Shown: positions 56,419-64,000 of the stretch, piece after piece
How the letters are laid out: each line of letters starts with the position of its first letter
Numbering within the stretch: the stretch's first letter is position 1
Source: Inhella inkyongensis
GTDB taxonomy: Bacteria; Pseudomonadota; Gammaproteobacteria; Burkholderiales; Burkholderiaceae_C
Assembly: GCF_005952805.1 (NCBI RefSeq)
Contig: NZ_CP040709.1
Span: 1,798,001 to 1,862,000 of the forward strand
Reading direction: 5' to 3'
Length of the DNA: 64,000 bases
Made by a program: the position numbers and the translations under genes
The notes under the pieces: model-generated
What the model saw: the letters and a program-made list of their open reading frames with translations, nothing else
Told to the model about the DNA's origin: nothing
The model's database searches: none

Positions 56419-59400
56419 GTGCGGGCCGAGCGGCTGCATCGGGCCTTGAGCCTTTTGCTCGGCGCGAGCCTGCTGGTGCAGGTGGTGCTTGTGCTGGCCT
56501 GGGCCTGGACGCAGCAGCAGTGGGATGTGGCCACTCAGGCCCGGCAGCAGGCCCTGGAGGCTGTGGCCTCGTGGGACCAGGCGCTGCAGCAGCAGCGGGA
56601 CATCGTGCAAGCCGCCGCTCCCCAGGCGCTACTGAACTTCGATCAGCGCGATGCGCGCCAAGAGCGCGAACGGGCACTGGGCCTGCTGATGGCCCTGGCG
56701 CCCGAGAAGAGCGCCCGCCAAGCCTTGGTGGAATTGGGCGAGCGGGCGCAGCGCCTGCGCTGGGCCCAGCGGGCGGCGCTGCAAGACGAGCGCACGGGCG
56801 CGCGGCCGGCCGATCCCGAGCTGCAGCAGGCGCTGCAGCAATGGCGCACTCGGCTGGCGCAGCAGGAGGCCGAGGCCCAGGCGCAGGAGCAGCGCCTGCA
56901 GCGGGGCGTTCAGATCGCCTTGCTGGGCCTGCTGATGCTGCAGGCGATCACGGCCCTGCTGTGGTTTTGGCGGGTGCAGCAGCGCTTGGTTTTGCGTCCT
57001 TTGGCGCGGTTGCAAGAGCAGCTGCGCGCCCTTTTGGGGGTGGGCGGCGAGGTCCAGGGGCTGAGCGCGCTGACTGAGGCGTTGGCGCTGCAACGCGAAC
57101 ATCTGCAGGCCCTGGCCGACCAGCAGTGGATCAAGGGCGAACAAGGCCGGCTGGCGGCCGAGCTGCAGGGCTTGGGCAGCCTGACCGAACTGGCCCGGCG
57201 CTTGCTGGCGCAACTCGGACCTCTGCTCAGTCTGGGTCATGGGCTGTTCTATGTGCATGAAGAGGAGCGCCGGCGCCTGCGGCTGCTGGCTTCCTTTGCG
57301 CTGAGCGAGCGCAAGCAACTGGCGCAGCACTTCGTCTGGGGCGAGGGTCTGGTCGGTCAGGCCGCGATGGAGCGACAGGCCATCGTGTTGACCGATGTCG
57401 CGCCCGACTATGTGCAACTCAGCAGCAGCCTGGGGGCGGCGGCACCGCGCATGCTGCTGGCGCAGCCGGTGCTCAGTGGTGAGCGCGTGCTGGGGGTGCT
57501 GGAGCTGGCGCGCTTTGCGCCGCTGCAGCCGCGCGAGCGCGAGTTGCTGGATGCCTTGCTGCCGGTGGTGGCCAGCGCCATCGAGGCCTTGGAGCGCCGG
57601 ATCAAGACCGAGCGCCTGCTCGAGGCCACCCAGGCCCAGGCCCAGCGCATGCAGGAGCAGGCCGCTTTGCTGAGCACCCAGACGGCCGAGTTGCAGGCGC
57701 AGCGCGAGTCCATCGCCGGCCTGCTGGCGGCCCAGAACGCGATCTTTGACAACGCCCCGGTGGGCATCCTGCATGTGGTGGAGGGCCGCATTCAGCGCGC
57801 CAATGCGCAGATGGGCCAGCTGCTGGGCCGTGCGGCTGAGAGCCTGAGCGGCGCCAGCGTGGCGCTGGCCTTTGCCTCTGCCAAGGACCACGTCCGCTTT
57901 GTCACCGCAATCGAGACCGATCTGGCAGCTGATCTGCCGGCGCAGCGTGAGTGGCAGCTCACGCGGGCCGATGGCCAGCGCTTCTGGGCCCTGTTGGCCG
58001 TCAAGAGCCTGGCGGCGCCGGGTCAGCGCCAGGCCGCCATCTGGATGGTCGAGGACATCTCCGAGCGGCGCCGCAGCGAGGCCCTGGTACAGCAGATGCT
58101 GGACGAGCAGCAGGCCATCTTCGAGTCGGTGTCCAGCGGCATCGTGGTGATTCACGAACGGGTGGTGCAGAAGTGCAATCGCCAGCTTGAAGTCCTGCTG
58201 GGCGCCGAGTCTGGGGCGCTACTGGGGAAGGCGACTCAGCACTGGTATGCCGACGAGGGGGGATTCGAACGCCTGGGGCAGGTCTATGAGAAGGTCTGGC
58301 GGGGCGAGATCGTGCATGCCGAGGAGCGGCTGCGGCGCGCGGATGGTCATGTGTTCTGGGCGCGCTTGAGTGGGCGGGCCATTGACCTGCAAGACCGCGC
58401 CCGAGGCGTGGTCTGGACCATCGACGATGTGACCCCTGAGCGGGCCAGCGCCGATGCCCTGCGTCAGGCCAAGGAACTGGCCGAGCAGGCCACGCGCACC
58501 AAGAGCGACTTCCTGGCCAATATGAGCCACGAGATCCGCACGCCGATGAACGCCATCATCGGCATGAGCCATTTGGCACTGCGCACCCAGCTGGATGCCC
58601 GGCAGCATGACTATGTGCGCAAGATCCAGCAGTCGGCCCAGCACCTCCTGGGCATCATCAATGACGTGCTGGACTTCTCCAAGGTCGAGGCCGGTCGGCT
58701 GGAGGTGGAGCGGATCGAGTTTGATCTGGAAAAGGTGCTGGACAACCTCAGCACCCTGGTGGCCGAAAAGGCCCAGGCCAAGGGCCTGGAGCTGATCTTC
58801 CATGTCGCCCCCGATGTGCCGCGCTCGCTGGTGGGTGATCCGCTGCGTCTGGGGCAGGTGCTGATCAATTACGCCAACAACGCCGTCAAGTTCACCGAGC
58901 AGGGCGAGATTGAAATTGATGTGCGGGTGCAGGAGCTTGGGCCCGACAGCGTGCTGCTGCGCTTTTCCGTCCGTGATACCGGCCTGGGCCTGAGTGCCGA
59001 GCAGCAGGCCCGGCTGTTCCAAAGCTTTGAGCAGGCGGACGCCTCGACCACGCGCCGCTTCGGTGGGACGGGGCTGGGTCTGGCGATTTCCAAGAATCTG
59101 GCCCAGCTGATGGGCGGCGAGGTCGGCGTGCAAAGCCAGCCGGGGCAGGGCGCGACCTTTTGGTTCACGGCCCGGCTGGGTCTTGGCGGGGCCTTGCCGC
59201 TGCCGGCGCCGCGCCCCGATCTGCGCGGCCGGCGCCTGCTGGTGGCCGACGACAACGAGGCGGCCCGCCGCGTCATGGTGGAGCTTTTGCAGAGCATGGG
59301 CTTCAGGGTGGAGGCCGTGGCCGATGGCGAGGCGGCGCTGGCCACCATCGAGGCCGCCGAGCGTGCCGATCGTCCCTTCGATGCCGCCTTGCTGGATTGG

Positions 59401-60660
59401 CAGATGCCCCGCCTGGACGGCGCCAGCGTGGCCGAACGCCTGCGTGGCCGGCCGCGGGCGCCGCGCACCTTGCTGGTCAGCGCGCATGGCCGGGAGGAGC
59501 TCAGCCAGGCGGCCGCGCGCGCGGGCGTCGATGCGCTGTTGTTCAAACCCGTCAACGCGAGTCTGCTCTTTGACGGGCTGATTCAGGTGCTGTCCGGTGG
59601 CGTCGGCCCGGCGCCACCGCGTTTGGCGGTGGGCGGCGAGAGTGCGCCCGAGCTGCGCGGCCGCCTGGCTCTGCTGGTGGAGGACAACGAGCTGAACCAG
59701 GAGGTGGCCAGCGGTCTGTTGGCCGATCTGGGGGTGCGGGTGCGGGTGGCCGGCGATGGCGCCCAGGCCCTGCGGGTGCTGGAAGAGATGGAGGCCAGCG
59801 AACGCCCGGACTGGGTGCTGATGGACATGCAGATGCCGGTGATGGACGGCCTGACGGCCACGCGCCGTCTGCGCACCGATGCACGCTGGCAGCAACTGCC
59901 CGTGCTGGCCATGACGGCCAATGCGCGCAGCGAGGACCGCGAGCTGTGTATGGACGCGGGCATGAACGAGCACTTGAGCAAGCCCATCGATCCGACCGCC
60001 CTCATGGAGGCGCTGCAGCGTTGGTTGCCGGCCCCTGTGCGGCTGCAACTGGATGGGTTGGCGCTCGATGAGGTGCGCGCCCGCGTGGGCGGCGACGAGG
60101 GGCGGTTGCGCGACCTGTTGCTGCGCTTCGCAGCCGGTCAGCGCGATGCCCTGGCTGTGGCCCAGCAAGCGCTGAGTGAGGGTGACTCTGCGTCGGCGGA
60201 GCGCCGCGTTCATACCTTGCGAGGCCTGGCTGCCACGGTGGGCGCCCGTCAGCTGCCTGAAATGCTTGAAACCTTGGAACAGACCTTGCACCAGGGTCAG
60301 GCGCCCGCGGCGCCGCTGTGGCAGGCCGCCGAATCGCTCTTGGCGCGCTGTTGCCAGGCCATCGACGCAGGCCTGGGCGCGTCGACTCCAAGCCTGGAGC
60401 CGACGCTTGAAGTGTCGGCTGAAGAGAAGGCGGCTCTGCGTGCGCAGGCCGGGCCCTGGCTGCGCCAGTTGCGGCAACGCATGGCCCAAGACGACGCGGA
60501 GGCGCAGCAAATCTGGAGTGAGCACGCGGGGCTGTTGCGTCAGGTGCTGGGCAGCGGAGCGGGCGCGCTGGAGCGTGCGCTGCGCGCCTATGACTTCGAA
60601 GCCGCCCTGGGTGCCTTGCAGCAGGGACTGGCTGCGCAGGACTGGGAGCTGGGCCCATGA
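56419..60660 (+). CDS. Large hybrid histidine kinase (GAF-PAS-PAS-HisKA-HATPase-REC-REC-Hpt)
   Basis: A 1413-residue kinase starting with GTG directly after the preceding stop. TM1 about 10-30, periplasmic helical region, TM2 about 165-186, GAF about 255-390, coiled coil, PAS about 437-547, PAS about 564-674. His704 is in NMSHEIRTPMN, ATPase to about 925, REC1 about 935-1055 with Asp993 (LLDWQMP), REC2 about 1080-1204 with Asp1136 (LMDMQMPVMDG), and Hpt with His1265 (RRVHTLRGLAATVGA). All parts of a full phosphorelay are in one chain. The final relay target is likely the REC-HD-GYP protein two genes on. Confidence 0.94.
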   Translation: MRAERLHRALSLLLGASLLVQVVLVLAWAWTQQQWDVATQARQQALEAVASWDQALQQQRDIVQAAAPQALLNFDQRDARQERERALGLLMALAPEKSARQALVELGERAQRLRWAQRAALQDERTGARPADPELQQALQQWRTRLAQQEAEAQAQEQRLQRGVQIALLGLLMLQAITALLWFWRVQQRLVLRPLARLQEQLRALLGVGGEVQGLSALTEALALQREHLQALADQQWIKGEQGRLAAELQGLGSLTELARRLLAQLGPLLSLGHGLFYVHEEERRRLRLLASFALSERKQLAQHFVWGEGLVGQAAMERQAIVLTDVAPDYVQLSSSLGAAAPRMLLAQPVLSGERVLGVLELARFAPLQPRERELLDALLPVVASAIEALERRIKTERLLEATQAQAQRMQEQAALLSTQTAELQAQRESIAGLLAAQNAIFDNAPVGILHVVEGRIQRANAQMGQLLGRAAESLSGASVALAFASAKDHVRFVTAIETDLAADLPAQREWQLTRADGQRFWALLAVKSLAAPGQRQAAIWMVEDISERRRSEALVQQMLDEQQAIFESVSSGIVVIHERVVQKCNRQLEVLLGAESGALLGKATQHWYADEGGFERLGQVYEKVWRGEIVHAEERLRRADGHVFWARLSGRAIDLQDRARGVVWTIDDVTPERASADALRQAKELAEQATRTKSDFLANMSHEIRTPMNAIIGMSHLALRTQLDARQHDYVRKIQQSAQHLLGIINDVLDFSKVEAGRLEVERIEFDLEKVLDNLSTLVAEKAQAKGLELIFHVAPDVPRSLVGDPLRLGQVLINYANNAVKFTEQGEIEIDVRVQELGPDSVLLRFSVRDTGLGLSAEQQARLFQSFEQADASTTRRFGGTGLGLAISKNLAQLMGGEVGVQSQPGQGATFWFTARLGLGGALPLPAPRPDLRGRRLLVADDNEAARRVMVELLQSMGFRVEAVADGEAALATIEAAERADRPFDAALLDWQMPRLDGASVAERLRGRPRAPRTLLVSAHGREELSQAAARAGVDALLFKPVNASLLFDGLIQVLSGGVGPAPPRLAVGGESAPELRGRLALLVEDNELNQEVASGLLADLGVRVRVAGDGAQALRVLEEMEASERPDWVLMDMQMPVMDGLTATRRLRTDARWQQLPVLAMTANARSEDRELCMDAGMNEHLSKPIDPTALMEALQRWLPAPVRLQLDGLALDEVRARVGGDEGRLRDLLLRFAAGQRDALAVAQQALSEGDSASAERRVHTLRGLAATVGARQLPEMLETLEQTLHQGQAPAAPLWQAAESLLARCCQAIDAGLGASTPSLEPTLEVSAEEKAALRAQAGPWLRQLRQRMAQDDAEAQQIWSEHAGLLRQVLGSGAGALERALRAYDFEAALGALQQGLAAQDWELGP

Positions 60661-62096
60661 AGCGATTGCTTTCAGGTGCCGGCGCGATCGGGGCCGTGAG
60701 CGCCATCTTGGTGTTGGCGGGTCTGGCGGCCTGGGCCGCCGCCGTGGGTTTGCAAGCGGCCGAACAGCGGCAGGCGCTGGTCGACTTGAGTGTGCAGACA
60801 CAGCGTGAGGCCGATGCCCTGTTGGGGCGCACATTGGCCGGCCGTGCCATGGGCGCCATGCTGCTGGCGGGGCAGATGGACGGCGCGGTGCAAAGCGCGG
60901 CGCGCGCCCCGGCCGCCCTGCGGGCCGAGGCCGGTGCACGACTCAGCGAGGCCCTGGAGACCCTGGCGCGCAGCGTCGAGGCCGATGCCGCCTGGGTGCT
61001 CAATGAGCAGGGCATGGTGGTGGGCGTATGGGATATCGCCGCCGAGGGCGCCGGTCGCAAGGCCCTGGGGCAGACCTGGCGCCAGCAGCCCCATGTGCTG
61101 ATGGCGCGCGAGCAGGTGGAGTCGGTCTATGCCAGCCGCGGGGAGGGCGGGCGTGAGCTGCAACTGGCCGCACCGATCTATGCCGAGTCGGGCAACTACT
61201 CCGCCGTCCAGGGCGTTCTGCTGATGCGCCTGCCGCTTGCGCAGATGGATCGCACCCTGGCATTGGCGGCCGAGCTGGCCTTGCTGGTCTCACCCGCCGG
61301 CGAGGTGTTTGCCGCCTCACGGCCGGACTTGCAAGGCCTGCGCCTGGCCGCGGTGACCGATCCGCTGGGGCCAGGCTGGCTGCGTGCCGAGGCCGAACTG
61401 GCCTGGAACGATGTGCAAGGGCCGTGGCGGCTGCTGTTGCTGCGCCAGACGCCGCTGCATTCGCCGCTCAGCTTGGGTTTGGTGGCCTTGGTTTTTGTGG
61501 GCGTGGCGGCGCTGGCCTTCGCGTTATGGCGCGCCATGCGCCATGAAGCGGCACGCCGGGCAGCGGTGGCCCAGCAGGCCGAGACCGCCGAACTCCTGGC
61601 CCAGCGGGCCCGCTGGCAGACCGAGGTGGCGAGCCTGGGGTCCAAGCTGCAGCAGAGCCGCGAGGTGGGGGCGCTGGCCCAGTGCTTCTTTGAGGGGCTG
61701 GCTGATTTGATGCCGGTGCACCAGGCCAGCCTTTACCGGTCTGCGCCCGGCCAGTCACTGCGTTTGCTGGCGCAGTGGGGCGGCGGGCAGGTGCCGGACC
61801 AGATCGAGCTGGGCCAGGGTTTGGTGGGCGAATGCGCCCAGAGTCAGCAGGCGTTGTGGTTGGAGGCTCCGCCGCCTCAGTACTGGACCCTGCGCACCGG
61901 TCTTTACGAGGGCTCGGCCCGAGCCCTGGTGGTGCTGCCGGTGATGCGGGCCGGCAGCTTGGTGGCGGTCCTGGAGCTGGCGGCGCTGCACAGCGAGTTG
62001 CTCGCGCATCGGGCCACCTTGGAGGCCTTATTGCCCGTGCTGGCGGTCAATCTGGAGGCTGCCCTGGAGGCGGCCCCGAGGAGGGGGGATGCTTGA
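60657..62096 (+). CDS. Membrane Cache-GAF sensory protein without output domain
   Basis: A 479-residue protein. TM1 about 10-32, a 240-residue periplasmic region resembling a Cache-type ligand sensor (AAWVLNEQGMVVGVWDIAAE; LAAPIYAESGNYSAVQGVLL), TM2 about 273-293, a coiled coil, and a cytoplasmic GAF-like domain about 330-470 (PVHQASLYRSAPGQSLRLLA). No kinase, GGDEF or HAMP-linked output was found. It overlaps the kinase gene by four bases and the HD-GYP gene by eight, so it is a fixed member of the operon. Confidence 0.85.
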   Translation: MKRLLSGAGAIGAVSAILVLAGLAAWAAAVGLQAAEQRQALVDLSVQTQREADALLGRTLAGRAMGAMLLAGQMDGAVQSAARAPAALRAEAGARLSEALETLARSVEADAAWVLNEQGMVVGVWDIAAEGAGRKALGQTWRQQPHVLMAREQVESVYASRGEGGRELQLAAPIYAESGNYSAVQGVLLMRLPLAQMDRTLALAAELALLVSPAGEVFAASRPDLQGLRLAAVTDPLGPGWLRAEAELAWNDVQGPWRLLLLRQTPLHSPLSLGLVALVFVGVAALAFALWRAMRHEAARRAAVAQQAETAELLAQRARWQTEVASLGSKLQQSREVGALAQCFFEGLADLMPVHQASLYRSAPGQSLRLLAQWGGGQVPDQIELGQGLVGECAQSQQALWLEAPPPQYWTLRTGLYEGSARALVVLPVMRAGSLVAVLELAALHSELLAHRATLEALLPVLAVNLEAALEAAPRRGDA

Positions 62097-63168
62097 TCGA
62101 GCGACCGTGCTGGTGGTGGATGACACCCCGGACAACCTCAGCCTGATGCATGGGCTGTTGCGTCAGGACTACCGGGTGCGCGTGGCCAACCATGGCGAGA
62201 AGGCGCTACGCATCGTGCAAGAGGAGCCGCCGGACCTGATCTTGCTGGATGTGATGATGCCCGAGCTCGATGGCTATGAGGTGTGCCGGCGCATCAAGGC
62301 CATGCCCGAGGCCCGTGAGCTGCCCATCATTTTCTTGACCGCCAAGAGCCAGGTGGCGGATGAGGAGTTGGGCTTTTCGCTCGGTGCGGTGGACTACATC
62401 ACCAAGCCCATCAGCCCGCCCATCGTGTTGGCCCGGGTACGCACGCATCTGCTGCTCAAGCGCAGCCACGACTTCCTGCGCGACAAGGCGGCCTATCTGG
62501 AGGCCGAGGTGGCACGCCGCAGCGCCGAACTCGCGGCGATTCAGGACGTGACCATCCTGGCCATGGCCTCGCTGGCGGAGACCCGCGACAACGACACCGG
62601 CAACCACATCCGGCGCACCCAGCACTATGTGCGGGTGCTGGCCCTGGCCCTGCAGCGCCACCCCGACTACGCCGCCGAGCTCAGCGACACCATGGTCGAT
62701 CTGCTCTACAAATCAGCGCCCCTGCACGACATCGGCAAGGTCGGCATCCCCGACCACATCCTGCTCAAGCCCGGCCCCTTTGTGGACGATGAGTTTGAGC
62801 ACATGAAGTCCCATGCCCGCCTGGGCCGTGACGCCATCGAGGCGGCGGAACGCCAGTTGGGGCGGCCTGTGCCCTTCCTGCGTGTGGCCAAGGAGATCGC
62901 CTATTCGCACCAGGAAAAGTGGGATGGCAGCGGCTACCCCGAGGGCCTGCGGGGAACCGCCATTCCGTTGGGTGCGCGCCTGATGGCGCTGGCCGATGTG
63001 TACGACGCCCTGATCAGCCGGCGTTGCTACAAAGCCCCGATGACGCATGCGCAGGCGGCGGCCATCCTGCGAGCCGGGCGCGGCAGCCATTTCGATCCGG
63101 CCGTGGTGGACGCCTTTGACGCCACCGAGGCCGAGTTCGAGCGCATTGCGGCGCAGTACTCGGACTGA
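62089..63168 (+). CDS. Response regulator with HD-GYP c-di-GMP phosphodiesterase domain
   Basis: A 359-residue two-domain regulator. REC (about 5-125) has acidic DD near residue 11 and phospho-acceptor Asp54 (LLLDVMMPELDGYEV), with the Lys of ITKPIS. The HD-GYP domain (about 165-350) has HDIGKVGIPDHI (His213-Asp214) and GSGYPEGL (Gly282-Tyr283-Pro284). It is expected to degrade cyclic di-GMP when phosphorylated by the upstream kinase. It is the last gene of the four-gene operon and ends 15 bases from a convergent kinase gene. Confidence 0.94.
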   Translation: MLDRATVLVVDDTPDNLSLMHGLLRQDYRVRVANHGEKALRIVQEEPPDLILLDVMMPELDGYEVCRRIKAMPEARELPIIFLTAKSQVADEELGFSLGAVDYITKPISPPIVLARVRTHLLLKRSHDFLRDKAAYLEAEVARRSAELAAIQDVTILAMASLAETRDNDTGNHIRRTQHYVRVLALALQRHPDYAAELSDTMVDLLYKSAPLHDIGKVGIPDHILLKPGPFVDDEFEHMKSHARLGRDAIEAAERQLGRPVPFLRVAKEIAYSHQEKWDGSGYPEGLRGTAIPLGARLMALADVYDALISRRCYKAPMTHAQAAAILRAGRGSHFDPAVVDAFDATEAEFERIAAQYSD

Positions 63169-63183
63169 GCTTGGCTGATTGAA

Positions 63184-64000
63184 TCAGGCCGACAGCGGCA
63201 GCCAGACCCGTACGGCCAAGCCCGGCGTCTCGCCCTGATCGACCGGCCCGGATCGCGCATCTTCGAGCGTCATGCGTCCGCGCAGCGCCAGTACCGCCCC
63301 GTGCACGATGGACAGGCCCAGGCCGGCCCCCTCGCCACTCTGGCCGGGCAGACGCTGGAAACGCTCCAACACCCGCTCGCGCCACTCGGCCGGAATGCCC
63401 GGGCCTTGGTCCAGCACCTCCAGGCAGGCTTCATGGTCGCTGGCGCTCAGCTTCACCGTGACGCGACGGCCCGCTGGGCTGTACTTGATGGCATTGGTCA
63501 CCAGGTTGTCGATCACCGCCTCCAGCAACTCCTGGCGCCCCGGCACGCTCAGACTGGGCGGGGCCTGCAGTTCGAGCTCGATGTGTCGGCGGTCGGCCAG
63601 CAGGCTGACGTCGGCCAGACGCAGTTGCAGCAGGCCGGCCAGATCCAACAACTGGGTCTGGGCGGCATCGCCGGCCAGCGACTCGTTGCGCAAGCTGCTG
63701 AGTAGCTGTTCGGTCAGCCGGTTGGCGCGCTCACTCGCACGGCCCAGGCCCTGCAGCAGGGGGTAGGCGCGTTCCGGCAGGTCCAGTTCCGCCAGGCCTT
63801 CGGTGTTGACGCTGATGGCCGCCAAGGGGGTTCGCAGCTCATGGGCGGCATTGGCGGCGAACTGGCGCTCGCGCTGCTGGCTGCTACGCAAACGCTCCAA
63901 CCAGCCGTTGAGCGCGCTGCTCAGGGACTTGAGCTCGCGCTGTGGCGGTTGGGCACGCAGGGCGCTGAGGTCGTGGTAGGGCTTTTGGTCCAGTTCGCTG
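63184..64000 (-). CDS. Sensor histidine kinase, C-terminal part (cut by window edge)
   Basis: About 272 C-terminal residues. A linker ending SSALNGWLERLRSSQQRER leads to HisKA with FAANAAHELRTPLAAI, then ATPase motifs NLVTNAIKYSP, LDQGPGIP and GEGAGLGLSIVHGAV. The arrangement (HAMP-like linker, HELRTPL) resembles QseC/PmrB-type kinases. Its N terminus and presumably its response regulator lie beyond the right edge. Convergent with the HD-GYP gene. Confidence 0.9.
   Translation of the reverse strand, partial: SELDQKPYHDLSALRAQPPQRELKSLSSALNGWLERLRSSQQRERQFAANAAHELRTPLAAISVNTEGLAELDLPERAYPLLQGLGRASERANRLTEQLLSSLRNESLAGDAAQTQLLDLAGLLQLRLADVSLLADRRHIELELQAPPSLSVPGRQELLEAVIDNLVTNAIKYSPAGRRVTVKLSASDHEACLEVLDQGPGIPAEWRERVLERFQRLPGQSGEGAGLGLSIVHGAVLALRGRMTLEDARSGPVDQGETPGLAVRVWLPLSA

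Overview
The window is GC-rich, densely packed chromosomal DNA with 61 protein genes, two of them cut by the window ends, and two tRNA genes. Gene content and order point to a betaproteobacterium of the order Burkholderiales. Indicators are divergent rpsT/murJ, the run AI-2E transporter-hda-HAD-pcnB-folK, rpsP-rimM-trmD-rplS, a DUF3579 protein, a short Trp-rich protein, bpt/aat, and a DUF485/ActP pair next to acs. Genus and family cannot be fixed from the sequence alone. No phage, plasmid, rRNA, CRISPR array or transposase gene was seen.

Layout. 1-3 kb: 5' end of a class I fumarase, a sensor kinase and an EamA exporter on the minus strand. 3-8 kb: a secreted pullulanase, a lipoprotein with transglutaminase-like and TPR regions, and a cupredoxin-like periplasmic protein. 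7.85-8.65 kb: a 214-bp tandem array built on copies of the argF 3' end. 8.6-12 kb: argD-argF, DUF3579 and an alpha/beta hydrolase. 12-23.8 kb: housekeeping core (rpsT, murJ, AI-2E transporter, hda, HAD phosphatase, pcnB, folK, rpsP-rimM-trmD-rplS, a Nudix CoA pyrophosphatase, a CobD/CbiB-like protein). 23.8-34 kb: a secreted zinc metalloprotease, two S9 peptidases and several small enzymes. 33.8-35.4 kb: a ferric-reductase-like flavocytochrome with a cytochrome b5-like partner. 35.4-40.3 kb: acetate uptake and activation (DUF485-ActP, acs), with an array of acs tail copies after acs. 40.6-49.4 kb: cytochrome c, ilvD with a divergent LysR regulator, lgt-dnaQ, two identical tRNA-Val genes, the N-degron transferases bpt and aat, an ArsC-like protein and riboflavin synthase. 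49.4-63.2 kb: signal transduction, namely a binding protein plus hybrid kinase pair, aconitase, then a four-gene sensory operon ending in a REC-HD-GYP protein. The last gene is an incomplete sensor kinase.

How the genes work together. Acetate enters by ActP, is activated by Acs and is oxidised through the TCA cycle, for which aconitase and fumarase are also present. The peptidases, pullulanase and metalloprotease suggest a heterotroph living on polymers. The 55.4-63.2 kb operon looks like a multi-input phosphorelay that ends in c-di-GMP hydrolysis.

The most unusual feature is seen at two unrelated loci. The last codons of argF and of acs, each including the stop codon, are repeated several times downstream in the same orientation, and hairpin-forming DNA lies between the copies. 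At argF the genuine gene end looks like the empty site for a 76-bp palindromic insert present in every other copy. This would fit a small non-autonomous element that targets or duplicates gene 3' ends, but the mechanism is inference.
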